Positions 34,569 to 44,851 of a DNA stretch of 64,000 nt are shown here, piece after piece; within the stretch, counting starts at the first letter, position 1, and each line of letters begins with the position of its first letter. The stretch lies in assembly GCA_938023075.1 (NCBI GenBank), contig CALHDG010000034.1:37518-101517 (forward strand). The letters are read 5' to 3'. Source of the stretch: an uncultured Chitinophagales bacterium. Lineage in GTDB: Bacteria > Bacteroidota > Bacteroidia > Chitinophagales > JAHDHT01. The notes beneath the pieces were generated by a model that was not told where the DNA came from, searched no databases, and saw only the letters and a list, made by a program, of their open reading frames with translations. Position numbers and translations under genes: made by a program.

Positions 34569-37500
34569 TTATTCTTTTATAAATTTCTGTGAAACAATAC
34601 TATCACCTGTTTGCATACGGATAAAGTATACACCTGCAGGTAAATCAGCTACCTCAATATTTAAGGAATTGATACCACCTTGTTGATCTGTTTTCTGAAC
34701 CTGCATTAAAGAATGACCGATTAAGTCAAGTACTTCAATTTGTGTTGGCGTATTTTCACTGGCAGTATAGGTTAACTGTAAGTTATCAATTACAGGTACT
34801 GGATTCAGTGAAATGATGCCTAAAGCACTTTCACCTCTAATTATCTGTACAATGCCAACTTCAACGGTTGTGCCATCAATGTCGGTTTGCGATAAACGGT
34901 AGTAACTTAATCCGCCTAAAGCAGTTCTATGTAAGAAACTGTATTTATTATTGACTAATGAGGTACCCGCACCTTTTACAGTTGCAATGCTTTCAAAATG
35001 AGTACCATCTGTTGATACCTCAAGCGTAAAGTAATCATTATCGGTTTCTGTTGCAGTAACCCATTTTAGTAAGTTACCATCATCCTTAGCTTCACCATCA
35101 TAGCTCAATAAGGTAATCGGTAATTTTACACATTCAACTACTTCGGTAAAAGTACCCGTACATCCACCAGCATCCGAAACGTAAATTTCATAACTAGTAT
35201 CAGAAATTGGACCAAAGGTAATTGGGGTATTCGCTGAAACATTTGAACTATAATCGCCTGTAACATTATAGGTTTGGCTTGGATCAAAACCAGGCAAACC
35301 ACCAGTAATGGTAAAGGTAACCGTGTATTCTTCTGTTGAAGCATCACAAGTATAATCCGCACTAATTGCAATAGGATCTAAGAATACCAAAATAGCAGCA
35401 TTCGATAAATCACAAACTACTGGCAATTCACTTGGTACTGGCTTCTCTGGACCTACTAAAGTTTGTACCACCAATGGTGTATTGGTTGGATAGCCACTTA
35501 CATTAAAGATACCTGTTGTATTAATTTCTATGATATTGCCAAAGTTGTCGGCATCTCCATCGTGTAAAATATAAACAAATTCAAAACCTTCTGGAATTAC
35601 CGCGCCGGTAGCAGAAACACTAATTATACCACCTGCACAAGAATATAAGTTAGTTGGTAATACCCCAGCATCACAAAGTTGCGATAAAACGGTAATGATG
35701 GCTGGATCGGCATCATCCTCATCGGTTGCGGCAACGCCATCACCTTGTCCTCCAGTTCCGTCACCATCAATGTAGTCATCTGCTGGAGTACCTGGAGCAC
35801 CACCGGCATCATTACCTACTGATGAGTCAAAATTGGAATCAATATCATTAACTGGATTACCATCACCATCAGTTGCAAATTGAATTTCGGCAACGTTAAC
35901 AATATCTTTGCTGTGGAATAAATCAGGATCTACCACAAAAGTGATATCGACGGTGGCTGTTGCTCCTGGAGCAATAGGACCAGCGATAACGGTAGAGGCT
36001 TGGTTATTTGCCAATGCCATCCAATCCGGATCATCTAAAAACAGAGCACTTGGCGCATAATCAATGATACCTACATTGGTAGCCGTTACATTACCCTGGT
36101 TATAAACCGTTATGGTAAAGGTTACCTGTTCACCTGCTCCAAACGGACCTGTTTGACCCGCTGCAAGACCCTTAGTTAAGGCTAAATCAAAACCATCACC
36201 TAGTGCGCAATCTTCTAATACAGTTATTTCTTCTACATCATGATCGTCTTCTGCTTCAGCATCGTTATTAGGATCTGTATCCGGTGTGCTGTCGATATCA
36301 TTACCATCACTACTACTAATTTCAGCAATGTTTAAAACTGAACCACCCGGATGATCAGAACCAATAGTTAATAATATTGGAACATTAACAGATTCGCCTG
36401 CACCTAAAAAGGTAATAATATTCATAGCTATGATACCATTTGTAGTCCAACCATTAATATCATTTGTACTTAAGCTAAAACCTTCTGGTAAATAATCGGT
36501 AATTTCTGTATTGTATGCTGATACATTGCCTTGGTTGGTTACTGTAATAACAAACATGACATCTTCACCAGGACAGTATTCACCTGTACCAACACCTGTT
36601 CTAACTTTAGTCAATGCCAAATCATGTACTGCATCAGGATCGCATAAGTAAATGATATCTCCATCATGATCATCTTCATCAATCCCACCTTTTACGCCGT
36701 TAATATCATTATCTGTCGGAGTATTTGGCACACCGCCTGCATCGTTACCTAGAATATTATCTGCATTACTATCAAAATCATCTCCATTATCACCACTAAT
36801 TTCTGCATAGTTTTCTAAGGTTGCTCCTGTATAATCTTCATCAATAGTTAAAAATATAGTTAAGCCAACTACACCGCCATTGGCTTCAATAAATGGTATA
36901 GTAGTTATTGCCATAGAACCATTAACTAACCATATATCGTTTTGAGGATTATCACTTAATGACATACCATCTGGAATATAGTCAGTTATTTCTATATCAA
37001 TAGCTGACAAATCACCTTGATTGAATACAGCAATAGAAAACCGCACCTCATCACCTGGGCAATAAATATCCATATTGGCATTGGTTAAGTTTGGTGAAAT
37101 ATCTTTGATTAAGGCTAAATCAAATACTTCGCAAGGTTGACACGAACCATTATCGCAATTTGCAGATGCATTAAAGTTACAAGCATCAGCATCGGTACAA
37201 CCTAATACTTGTGGTGTAACTAATTCACAGCTACAACTTTCTGCACTAGGTGCGGTAATATCTCCTAAACAAGGATCGGTATTACAAGTTGGCACTGCAA
37301 TACAAGTTCCATTATCTATACAAGCTTCTGGATTGTAGTTACATGCATTCGGATCGGTACAGCCCGGTGTTGGATTACAAGGATTTGTTGGACAAGTGGT
37401 ATCTCCGAAATCACAAGTTCCATTATCTACACAAGCATTGGGATCATAATTACAAGCAGCAGGATCGGTACAACCTGGTGCAGGATTACAAGGATCGGCG

Positions 37501-40500
37501 CAAGCCTGATTACCAAAATCACAGGTTCCATTATCTTCACAGGCATTGGGATCAAAGTTACAAGCATTAGGATTATTACAACCTGGTACTGGATTACAAG
37601 GATCGGCACAAGTTAAATTACCTAATTCGCAAGTACCATTGTCTACGCAAGCATTTGGATCGTAGTTACAAGCATTAGGATTAATACAACCTGGTGTTGG
37701 ATTACAAGGATTACTAGTACAAGTTAGATCGCCAAAATCACAAGAATCATTATCTTCACATGCATTCGGATCGAAATTGCAAGCTGCCGGATCAGTACAT
37801 CCAGGAACTGGATTACAAGGATCGGCACATGCTGAATTTCCATATTCACATAAGCTATTGTCTTCACAATTGGCATTGGTATCGAAATTACAGGCATTCA
37901 TATCCATACATCCTAATACAGTTGGTAAAGAAATAATGCAACTGCATTCGGTTGGACTCCACACCTCAAGGTCTCCAAGTGTACAATCGGTATTACAATC
38001 AGTATTATATGGCTCACAAGAACCATCATTTACTTCCGCTGTAGCATCATAATTTGGTGCACAAGGATCGGTACAACCCATAGCAATAGAAGTCATTACT
38101 TCTATTTGAGCCGGATCATGATCATCTTCGTCGGTTCCACCTTTGGTACCATCGGTACTGTCATCAGTAGATGAGTTTGGAATACCACCGGCGTCATTAC
38201 CTACATCTTGATCTGTATTACTATCTACATCTTCACCATCATCTCCACTAATTTCTGCATAATTTACAATAGTTCCATCTGGTTGTCCAGCATCTATACT
38301 TAACACAATATTTACTGATGCGTTTCCACCTGCAGGAATACTTGCTATGTTAACCGTAACTAAAGAACCATTCACTATCCAACCATTGTTATCGTTTACA
38401 CTTAAACTTAAACTAGCTGGTATATAATCGGTAATTTCAACATTACTGGCATCAACATCACCTTGATTAAATACTTGAATGGTAAAAACAACATCGCTGC
38501 CTGGCGCATAAGGCTGAGCATTGTATACTGTTTTAATTAAAGCTAAATCGTAAATGGCAGGAACGGTAACATCAATTTGAGCCGGATCGTGATCATCTTC
38601 ATCTGTACCACCTTTTGTACCATCTGTACTGTTATCTGTGGAAGAGTTGGGCAGGCCACCAGCATCGTTACTCACATCCTGGTCTGTATTACTATCGGCA
38701 TCATCACCATCATCGGCACTAATCTCGGCATAGTTCACTAATGAACCTGCGCTTTGAGTAGTATCAATAGTTAATATTATATCTAAAGTAGCACTTGCTC
38801 CGGCAGCAACACTAGCGATGGTAGCCGTAGCATTTGAACCACTTACAACCCAACCATTATTATCGGCTGTGCTTAAGCTCATACCACCTGGTATGTAATC
38901 TGTAATTTCTATATTATTGGCATCAACACCACCTTGATTAATTACCTCAATGGTGAAGGTAACATCATCGCCTGGCATAAACGGACCAGTTGAAGCTACT
39001 GTTTTAACTAAGGCTAAATCGTAAACGGCAGGTATGGTTACATCAATTAAAGCCGGATCGTGATCATCTTCATCAATGCCTCCTGCTATTCCATTTCCAT
39101 TAATACTATTGTCTGTAGAAGAATTTGGTTCACCGCCCACATCGTTACCAATATCTTGATCAGTTATACTATCTATATCATCTCCATCATCGGCACTAAT
39201 TTCTGCATAATTCACAAGTGAACCTTCACCTTGACTAGCATCTATAGTTAATAAGATACTTAAGATTGCTGTTGAACCAGCTGGTATTGATGAAACTGTT
39301 GTAGTAGCATTAGAGCCACTTGCAATCCAACCATTGTTATCATTTGCACTTAAGGTCATTCCTGCTGGAATATAATCTGTAATTTCAACATTATTAGCAT
39401 CTGTATTTCCTTGATTTACCACTTGAATAGTAAATAAAACATCGCTACCAGGTGTATATGGACCTGGAGAGGCTACCGTTTTGGTTAAAGCTAAATCATA
39501 AATACCGCAATCAGCAGTACCAGTTACAGCATCATCTAATGAACAACCTTTACCATCTTCTACTACATTAAATGAATAGGTGTAATTAGAATCAAAAGGT
39601 CCGAGAACCAACGTTTCGTCAGTTTCTACTTCACCTTCAAAGTCTCCACTTAGTGTATATGCATGTCCAACAAAAAACTCAGGACCACCACCTGAAATAT
39701 TTACCTCTACTGTATATTGACCGGTTTGGTCATCACAAATTTCTGTTGTTTCAACATTTATAGGATCTAAAAATACAACTTGAAAACAATTGGATATATC
39801 AAAACATCCACCCGAACCAGAATCTAAAGGAATACCTTCAGGACTAACATCATCACCTACAATGGCTGTAATACAAAGTGTTACATTAGTAGGGATGGTG
39901 CCATCACTCATAAACACTCCATCTAAAGAGGTTTGATAAATATTGTCGCCAATTGCATCGCTTGAGCCATCGTGCAATAAATATGCTAATGCTCCATCAT
40001 TTGGAAGCTCTGAATTTAATGTATTAGCCACTACAAATTCTCCCTCACACACAAATGCGTTGCCGCCAAGTATGCCAGCGTCACAATCTGGAGTAATTTC
40101 ACAAGTAGTTGAACCTTCGAACGAAACATTACAACCTTTACCATCATCTGTAATATCAAATGAATAAGTATCGCCTGAATCAAAAGGACCAAAAGTGTAG
40201 AATTGAGAAGCTAAAATTTCACCAGAAAGATTACCAGTGACAGTATATGAATGTCCGTCAAAGAAATCAGGACCACCGCCATTTATCATAACTTGAACAT
40301 TGAATTGTCCAGTTTGAGGATCACATATTTCACTTGCACTTATTGTAATAGTTTCAAGAAAGACAACTTCTTGGCATTCATCGGATATATCATAACACCC
40401 AGTTGTTAAAGGTAATCCGCTTGCATCTAACTGGTCACCAACTACTGCTGAAAAACATAATGATTCATTTGTGGGGAAAGAACCATCATTAAGTATAGGA

Positions 40501-41339
40501 TCTCCAGGTCCAACAATGGCGTAAACATTAGGTCCAATTTCATCACTACCACCATCGTGAATTACATACACAAGTGTACTTCCATCGTCTACAGTTGCAC
40601 CATTATCTATTGGTGAAACTAAGAAATCACCAATTCCACATAAAAATGTACTACCGCCCATATTGCCAGCGAAATTTCCACAAGGATCTGAACAATTATA
40701 ATCATATTCGATAAAACCATCTAAGGATCCAGGACAGGGAATAAAGCCTATTTTATCGATGTAAGTATATTCTACCCTCCAAGTTCCTGATTCACCAGGA
40801 TTTGCTGTATAACTGTCGGGTTCTACAATATCAACAAAAACTAATCCATCTGGGTCAGTACAAGCTTCCGATAAACCAACAGAGACGGAACAATCATCAC
40901 CCTCAACGGTAATAAATTCTTCGATGTTGGAAGGATATACTGTAATGTCTTCGGTTTGCAGGGCTGATGTTGAACCGTCATCTTCACATAATAAGCGAAT
41001 TAAAAAAGATTGCGTTTCTGGATAACAGCCTTGGTTATCCAATGTAAGTGAGCCGGTGTAAAGCCCGCTGGGATTCGGGCCAGTTAAAGTGGGGATTAAC
41101 ACATTTCCAGAACCTAACTCTACTGTTAGATTTCCGTTTTGTGCATCCGCCGGATTAAGTATAGCCGTAAACGTTACCTGATCGCCTGAACAAGCAACAT
41201 TTGTTGTGGCTGACGTATTAAACAATGTAGGACATTGCGCGTAGGACTGTGTAATAAAAAAAGTAAATAGCAATATAAAGGCGAAACCCTTATATCTTGT
41301 TGTTAAGTTATGTTTCATATTATGATAATTTCTAAACAT
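34569..41339 (-). CDS. Giant T9SS-sorted adhesin-like protein with DUF11 and Cys-rich repeats
   Basis: The protein has 2256 aa. After a signal peptide (TQSYAQ) come two SdrD-like modules with LAYLLHDGSSDAIGDNIYQT-type sequence. There are six DUF11 domains, each opening YDLAL.K and containing NVEITDYIPAGMTLS. The first three are followed by three Asp-rich linkers (DEDDHDPA, likely calcium binding). Eight GCTDPxACNYDPxACxDNGTC units sit between DUF11 domains 3 and 4. The C-terminus (ISLNPVPVIDNLQLTY..LPAGVYFIRMQTGDSIVSQKFIKE) is a T9SS type A sorting domain. It is monocistronic with its own terminator. Probably a surface adhesin or matrix protein. ATG 41318 is an alternative start. Confidence 0.85.
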   Translation of the reverse strand: MFRNYHNMKHNLTTRYKGFAFILLFTFFITQSYAQCPTLFNTSATTNVACSGDQVTFTAILNPADAQNGNLTVELGSGNVLIPTLTGPNPSGLYTGSLTLDNQGCYPETQSFLIRLLCEDDGSTSALQTEDITVYPSNIEEFITVEGDDCSVSVGLSEACTDPDGLVFVDIVEPDSYTANPGESGTWRVEYTYIDKIGFIPCPGSLDGFIEYDYNCSDPCGNFAGNMGGSTFLCGIGDFLVSPIDNGATVDDGSTLVYVIHDGGSDEIGPNVYAIVGPGDPILNDGSFPTNESLCFSAVVGDQLDASGLPLTTGCYDISDECQEVVFLETITISASEICDPQTGQFNVQVMINGGGPDFFDGHSYTVTGNLSGEILASQFYTFGPFDSGDTYSFDITDDGKGCNVSFEGSTTCEITPDCDAGILGGNAFVCEGEFVVANTLNSELPNDGALAYLLHDGSSDAIGDNIYQTSLDGVFMSDGTIPTNVTLCITAIVGDDVSPEGIPLDSGSGGCFDISNCFQVVFLDPINVETTEICDDQTGQYTVEVNISGGGPEFFVGHAYTLSGDFEGEVETDETLVLGPFDSNYTYSFNVVEDGKGCSLDDAVTGTADCGIYDLALTKTVASPGPYTPGSDVLFTIQVVNQGNTDANNVEITDYIPAGMTLSANDNNGWIASGSNATTTVSSIPAGSTAILSILLTIDASQGEGSLVNYAEISADDGDDIDSITDQDIGNDVGGEPNSSTDNSINGNGIAGGIDEDDHDPALIDVTIPAVYDLALVKTVASTGPFMPGDDVTFTIEVINQGGVDANNIEITDYIPGGMSLSTADNNGWVVSGSNATATIASVAAGASATLDIILTIDTTQSAGSLVNYAEISADDGDDADSNTDQDVSNDAGGLPNSSTDNSTDGTKGGTDEDDHDPAQIDVTVPAIYDLALIKTVYNAQPYAPGSDVVFTIQVFNQGDVDASNVEITDYIPASLSLSVNDNNGWIVNGSLVTVNIASIPAGGNASVNIVLSIDAGQPDGTIVNYAEISGDDGEDVDSNTDQDVGNDAGGIPNSSTDDSTDGTKGGTDEDDHDPAQIEVMTSIAMGCTDPCAPNYDATAEVNDGSCEPYNTDCNTDCTLGDLEVWSPTECSCIISLPTVLGCMDMNACNFDTNANCEDNSLCEYGNSACADPCNPVPGCTDPAACNFDPNACEDNDSCDFGDLTCTSNPCNPTPGCINPNACNYDPNACVDNGTCELGNLTCADPCNPVPGCNNPNACNFDPNACEDNGTCDFGNQACADPCNPAPGCTDPAACNYDPNACVDNGTCDFGDTTCPTNPCNPTPGCTDPNACNYNPEACIDNGTCIAVPTCNTDPCLGDITAPSAESCSCELVTPQVLGCTDADACNFNASANCDNGSCQPCEVFDLALIKDISPNLTNANMDIYCPGDEVRFSIAVFNQGDLSAIDIEITDYIPDGMSLSDNPQNDIWLVNGSMAITTIPFIEANGGVVGLTIFLTIDEDYTGATLENYAEISGDNGDDFDSNADNILGNDAGGVPNTPTDNDINGVKGGIDEDDHDGDIIYLCDPDAVHDLALTKVRTGVGTGEYCPGEDVMFVITVTNQGNVSAYNTEITDYLPEGFSLSTNDINGWTTNGIIAMNIITFLGAGESVNVPILLTIGSDHPGGSVLNIAEISSSDGNDIDSTPDTDPNNDAEAEDDHDVEEITVLEDCALGDGFDLALTKGLAAGQTGPFGAGEQVTFTITVYNQGNVTATNVGIIDYAPSALFLDDPDWMALANNQASTVIAGPIAPGATATVDITFVVDPDLFHSKDIVNVAEIQFATDGDGNPVNDIDSNFDSSVGNDAGGAPGTPADDYIDGDGTGGQGDGVAATDEDDADPAIITVLSQLCDAGVLPTNLYSCAGGIISVSATGAVIPEGFEFVYILHDGDADNFGNIIEINTTGIFNVSGYPTNTPLVVQTLVGPEKPVPSELPVVCDLSNAAILVFLDPIAISADYTCDASTEEYTVTFTITGGLPGFDPSQTYNVTGDYSSNVSANTPITFGPISDTSYEIYVSDAGGCTGTFTEVVECVKLPITLLSYDGEAKDDGNLLKWVTATETDNDYFTLEVSTDGTHFESIATVKGAGTSLVNNKYSFLHRTALGGLSYYRLSQTDIDGTTVEVGIVQIIRGESALGIISLNPVPVIDNLQLTYTASENTPTQIEVLDLIGHSLMQVQKTDQQGGINSLNIEVADLPAGVYFIRMQTGDSIVSQKFIKE
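37289..37865 (-). repeat. Tandem Cys-rich coding repeats, period about 100-110 bp
   Basis: Within the giant gene, consecutive near-identical units each encode about 35 residues of the form PGCTDPAACNFDPNACEDNG plus a CDFGxxxCxxNPCNPx spacer. Short blocks such as GGATTACAAGGATC recur at each boundary. Long plus-strand shadow ORFs here come from this periodicity. Homologous recombination could change copy number. Confidence 0.8.
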
Positions 41340-41439
41340 ATTAAGCCTGCAAAATAACGTTTTATTCAGTTATTTTACATTTTTTTGATCATTTAATTTT
41401 TTATTTGATTATTTGTCAGCTAATACGTTATTTTACTGA

Positions 41440-42255
41440 ATGAATAAACAAATATTAAGTAATAAAAGAGGGATAATTTTTGGCGCATTGGATGAACATT
41501 CTATTGCTTGGCAAGTAGCTTTAGCCTGTCACCATGCAGGGGCAAAATTTGTGTTAACAAATGCGCCGGTAGCTTTACGAATGGGGCAAATTAATGTATT
41601 AGCTGAGCAATGTTCGAGTAAGGTTATTGCAGCGGATGCTACGAATACAGAAGACCTTAAAAATCTAATAAATTCTTCTGTAAAATATTTGGACGGTAAG
41701 ATTGATTTTTTGTTACATTCTGTTGGGATGTCTCCAAATGTACGAAAAAAGAAAGCATATACCGATTTGAACTATAACTTTTTACAGAAAACCATGGATA
41801 TTTCGGCTCTTTCGTTTCATAAAGTTTTACAAACTGCATGGAAAGAGGATGCTTTGAATGATTGGGCTTCGGTAATAGGCTTAACTTACATTGCCGCTCA
41901 AAGAACTTTTCCTGGTTATGGGGATATGGCTGAAGCAAAAGCTACTTTAGAGTCGATTGCCCGCAGTTTTGGTTATCATTATGGTATACATAAAAAGGTA
42001 CGGATAAATACCATCTCACAGTCGCCTACTAAAACAACCGCAGGGTCGGGTGTAAGTGGTTTCGATCAATTTTTTGATTATGCCGATCAGCTTTCGCCAT
42101 TGGGTAATGCTTCTGCTAAAGATTGTGCTAATTTTTGTGTGATGCTTTTTTCAGATTATACCAAAATGGTAACTATGCAAAATTTATTTCACGATGGTGG
42201 ATTTTCTTCTATGGGGATGAGTGATGCGATTATTAATTTAATTGATAAAAAATAG
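41440..42255 (+). CDS. fabI: Enoyl-[acyl-carrier-protein] reductase (NADH)
   Basis: The enzyme catalyses the last reduction of fatty-acid elongation. It is an SDR fold of 271 aa with the FabI-type nucleotide loop GIIFGALDEHSIAW and NAPVALRMGQINVLAEQ. IDFLLHSVGMSPN follows, and the Y-x6-K catalytic pair is in PGYGDMAEAKATLES. LGNASAKDCANFCVMLFSDYTKMVTMQNLFHDGGFSSMGMS is the usual C-terminal part. The subgroup fits Bacteroidota FabI. It is divergent from the giant adhesin gene. Confidence 0.93.
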   Translation: MNKQILSNKRGIIFGALDEHSIAWQVALACHHAGAKFVLTNAPVALRMGQINVLAEQCSSKVIAADATNTEDLKNLINSSVKYLDGKIDFLLHSVGMSPNVRKKKAYTDLNYNFLQKTMDISALSFHKVLQTAWKEDALNDWASVIGLTYIAAQRTFPGYGDMAEAKATLESIARSFGYHYGIHKKVRINTISQSPTKTTAGSGVSGFDQFFDYADQLSPLGNASAKDCANFCVMLFSDYTKMVTMQNLFHDGGFSSMGMSDAIINLIDKK

Positions 42256-42510
42256 TTTGCTATGTTTGAGTTTGATAATGATACAATATCATATTTGGAA
42301 ATTTACTTGCTTAACTCTGTTTTTTTATAATAAAGACGTGAAAAATTTAAACAAAAGAAGAGTGTAAATGAATATGATGCCTATTGAAATGTATAAAAAA
42401 ATATCTCAAACGTGGTAAAGATTTAATGAAAGAAAGCAATTATTAAACCAAAATTGTATTAAATTATAGCCAATATGCGAGTGAACACATCAAAAATAAA
42501 TCGTTATTTA

Positions 42511-42837
42511 TTATTCTCCACCAGTCGGATCATAATTATTAACATCAAAATCTTTAATCGACTCGTTGAGCTCAGTATTATTTTCAGAACCGGTTAAACT
42601 GCTACTTCTGTTGGGTATTACAGTAACAGATAAGAGGCTAAAAACCAATAGCGCTATAATTAAGCCCCAAGTCGTTTTCTCTAAAAAATCGGCGGCATTT
42701 TTTGCTCCACCAAGATTATTACTAGATACGCCTCCAAAAGTACCACCAAGTCCGCCGCCTTTAGGGTCTTGCACTAAAACAACTAATAATATTAATAAAC
42801 AAATTAGTATGATAATTACCGTTATAATAGAATACAT
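42511..42837 (-). CDS. secG: Preprotein translocase subunit SecG
   Basis: The protein has 108 aa with two transmembrane helices: MYSIITVIIILICLLILLVVLVQ and TTWGLIIALLVFSLLSVTVI. The SecG signature VQDPKGGGLGGTFGG..LGGAKNAADFLEKTTW lies between them. It forms part of the SecYEG channel. It is the last gene of a cluster that in Bacteroidota typically runs miaB, sigma-54 regulator, lptE, HHH/TPR protein, secG. The fragment upstream ends three bases before its ATG. Confidence 0.95.
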   Translation of the reverse strand: MYSIITVIIILICLLILLVVLVQDPKGGGLGGTFGGVSSNNLGGAKNAADFLEKTTWGLIIALLVFSLLSVTVIPNRSSSLTGSENNTELNESIKDFDVNNYDPTGGE

Positions 42838-42840
42838 GTG

Positions 42841-43127
42841 TTAAAAATTTTGCTTCAATTCTTTAATTCGCTCGGCAAAGTAAACGTTTTTTTCGGGATA
42901 TTTCAAAGATAATTTATTGTATATCTTAATCGATTTTAAAAAGTAGCCTTGATATTCGTAAATTCGGGCAAGGGTTTCTGATACAATCTCGTGATCCTCA
43001 TCTAAACTTCTGGCAGCAATTTCTTTAACAGAAAAACCGGGTATAAAGCGAAGCGTAGTTTCTTTTGGTTTTTCTGTAGTGCCAAGAAATTGGTGTATAT
43101 CATTAATGTTATCTACATCTGCTTTTA
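42841..43127 (-). pseudogene. C-terminal part of the HHH/TPR protein, out of frame with its main ORF
   Basis: Read on the minus strand, the frame shifted by one base past the CCACCCCCAATT run continues the preceding gene as NLVKADVDNINDIHQFLG.., then IAARSLDEDHEIVSETLARI and YEYQGYFLKSIKIYNKLSLKYPEKNVYFAERIKELKQNF, stopping at 42841. The last part is a TPR-like ending. Adding one C to the C5 run would fuse it to the 43128..44330 ORF. It has no start of its own, so it is the true C-terminus of that protein. Confidence 0.75.
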
Positions 43128-44330
43128 CTAAATTGGGGGTGGGTTGATTAAATCGTTGGCTAATAGATTTTTTTTTTCATCCTTTGTATTACTTGTGCGA
43201 TTCATTTTGGCTAACCAATCTCTAAACGATTCGCGCGCTTGTTCTGTTATATTATCATTATCTTGATTGATCATTGAGGCATTCGCAGTCATTCCTATGC
43301 CACGTTTCAAATTTTTATGTGCTTCAACCTTAGCTTTTAAACGGCTTATTTCATTGTCTTCAACAATATTTTCCTCTAAATTTTGGTCCGTTAATAATTC
43401 TTGTTCTTTCAATTTAGATTTTGCTTGTTGAACCCATTCATCTCTTTCAATTCTATCGGGGAAATAATCAATTATTTCTGTCAATGTTTCAATATCAGTT
43501 TTTTCTAACAAAGCCAATTGCTGAAAACTCAATATCCCTGCTTCATGCAGCTTAGATTCTAATATGGAACCAATACCACTTATTTTTTGTAAGTCATTCT
43601 TATCTTTGTTTAAGGCTAATCCAATTTTTTCTATTAATAAACGGCGGTACTTGTTCTCAAATAAAACTGTACATTCTTCTGTCCATCCACCTACTCGATC
43701 TTCGGATATACCTGTTAGTTTAGCAAGTAGGTTAATTTCTTCTTGTTCATCTAATTTTTTTAACTGACTATACGTATATAAGCCTGCACTATTTAAAAGT
43801 ACTTGTTCATCAGATTGTATGAAAGAAATCAAGGTCAAATCATCTGCCTCATTAGAATTGGCTAAGCCGGCTTTTTTTAATAAATAGGCAATATCTTCTT
43901 CTACTATTTCTTCGGGTACTTTTAAGGATTTAGCTTGTTTTTCTGGCTCTTCAAAAACAGCATTTTTCAAGTCGTTATTTTTAGTAGCCTTAAACGATTC
44001 ATCATCAAAAGGTAAATGACTTTCTTCTTCTTCTAATTGCTCAAATTCATCATCGTTATCATCATGGTCATTTTCAATTTCATTGTTGTCATAACTTTCT
44101 TCTTCTAAAAATTCTAAGCCATCTTCTTCTTTTTTGTTATCTAAGATATTTCCTTTATCGCTATTTTCATTTGGCTTTGATGAATTTATAGATTCTTTTT
44201 TTGAATGAAGCAACACTTGTAGTTTAATAAAATAAGGATATTTATCAACCAATTCCTCCAATTGTTCAATACTTACTTTGTTGAGTTGACCGGGTTCTGA
44301 TAAAAGTTTGATGACCGCTTCTTTTTCCAT
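43128..44330 (-). CDS. HHH/TPR-type protein of the lptE-secG cluster, frameshifted near its end
   Basis: The N-terminus (IEQLEELVDKYPYFIKLQVLLHSKK) resembles the opening of Bacteroidota proteins encoded between lptE and secG. A very acidic region (about 60-130) is followed by two helix-hairpin-helix-like modules: LLNSAGLYTYSQLKKL..WTEECTVL, and LQKISGIGSILESKLHEAGIL..YFPDRIERDEWVQQAK. The latter matches the C-terminal domain of the 12.7-14.5 kb protein. The listed ORF ends in NPPPI after a C5 run; the genuine C-terminus is in another frame downstream (42841-43127). ATG 44330 is preferred over 44342 because it avoids overlap with lptE. Confidence 0.75.
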   Translation of the reverse strand: MEKEAVIKLLSEPGQLNKVSIEQLEELVDKYPYFIKLQVLLHSKKESINSSKPNENSDKGNILDNKKEEDGLEFLEEESYDNNEIENDHDDNDDEFEQLEEEESHLPFDDESFKATKNNDLKNAVFEEPEKQAKSLKVPEEIVEEDIAYLLKKAGLANSNEADDLTLISFIQSDEQVLLNSAGLYTYSQLKKLDEQEEINLLAKLTGISEDRVGGWTEECTVLFENKYRRLLIEKIGLALNKDKNDLQKISGIGSILESKLHEAGILSFQQLALLEKTDIETLTEIIDYFPDRIERDEWVQQAKSKLKEQELLTDQNLEENIVEDNEISRLKAKVEAHKNLKRGIGMTANASMINQDNDNITEQARESFRDWLAKMNRTSNTKDEKKNLLANDLINPPPI

Positions 44331-44335
44331 ACTCC

Positions 44336-44839
44336 TTACCAATTAACCAATGCTTTATTAAATATTTTATCGATGAGGCGTTCATTAATCTCTTCCACCA
44401 ATCCGGCTTCGGCTTCAATAAAATTTATCGACATATCAAAGCGCGCAAAATCAGAAAATTGGCTTTCAAAGCTTTTATCTGGCTCAATTTCGTTGGTGAA
44501 GGTTACTTTGATATCAATAACCAATTCGCTTTCAGATGCCATGCTTGCCGAGGTGTTCGCAACCGGACGAACTGAATAACGGGTTACTTCTCCGGTAAAC
44601 TTAATATCGCCATCTAAAGCAACCGGCGATAAATTAATAGAAGAACTTATCCGGTCAACTAAAGCCTCTGTTAGCAATTGCCTTAAATTAGGGTTTTCTA
44701 ATAGATTATCTTCAAAAGTTTGCACACTAAAAGTCTTTACCTCAGGAGAAACCGACGCACCCGTAAAAGAATAAATTCCGCAACTTGAAAGCAACAACAT
44801 TAAAACGAAGGTAAGTATGTTTGTTAACAATTTATCCAC
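44336..44839 (-). CDS. lptE: LPS-assembly lipoprotein LptE family
   Basis: This outer-membrane lipoprotein plugs LptD during lipopolysaccharide insertion. It has 167 aa with a lipobox ending at Cys20 (LLLSSCGIYSFTGAS). Typical Bacteroidota LptE features are SPEVKTFSVQTFEDN, NLRQLLTEALVDRISS, GDIKFTGEVTRYSVRPVA and the ending LVEEINERLIDKIFNKALVNW. It sits 12 bases after the sigma-54 regulator in the conserved miaB-to-secG cluster. Confidence 0.9.
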   Translation of the reverse strand: MDKLLTNILTFVLMLLLSSCGIYSFTGASVSPEVKTFSVQTFEDNLLENPNLRQLLTEALVDRISSSINLSPVALDGDIKFTGEVTRYSVRPVANTSASMASESELVIDIKVTFTNEIEPDKSFESQFSDFARFDMSINFIEAEAGLVEEINERLIDKIFNKALVNW

Positions 44840-44851
44840 ATCAGTGCAATT

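Noticed and set aside
37289-37570. 93-aa plus-strand ORF across the Cys-rich repeats
   Set aside because: It is a periodic shadow of the tandem repeats in the giant adhesin gene.
37289-37865. Regular repeat-spacer pattern that could suggest a CRISPR array
   Set aside because: Both repeat and spacer are coding, the period is over 100 bases and the whole stretch is one open frame with Cys-rich protein units.
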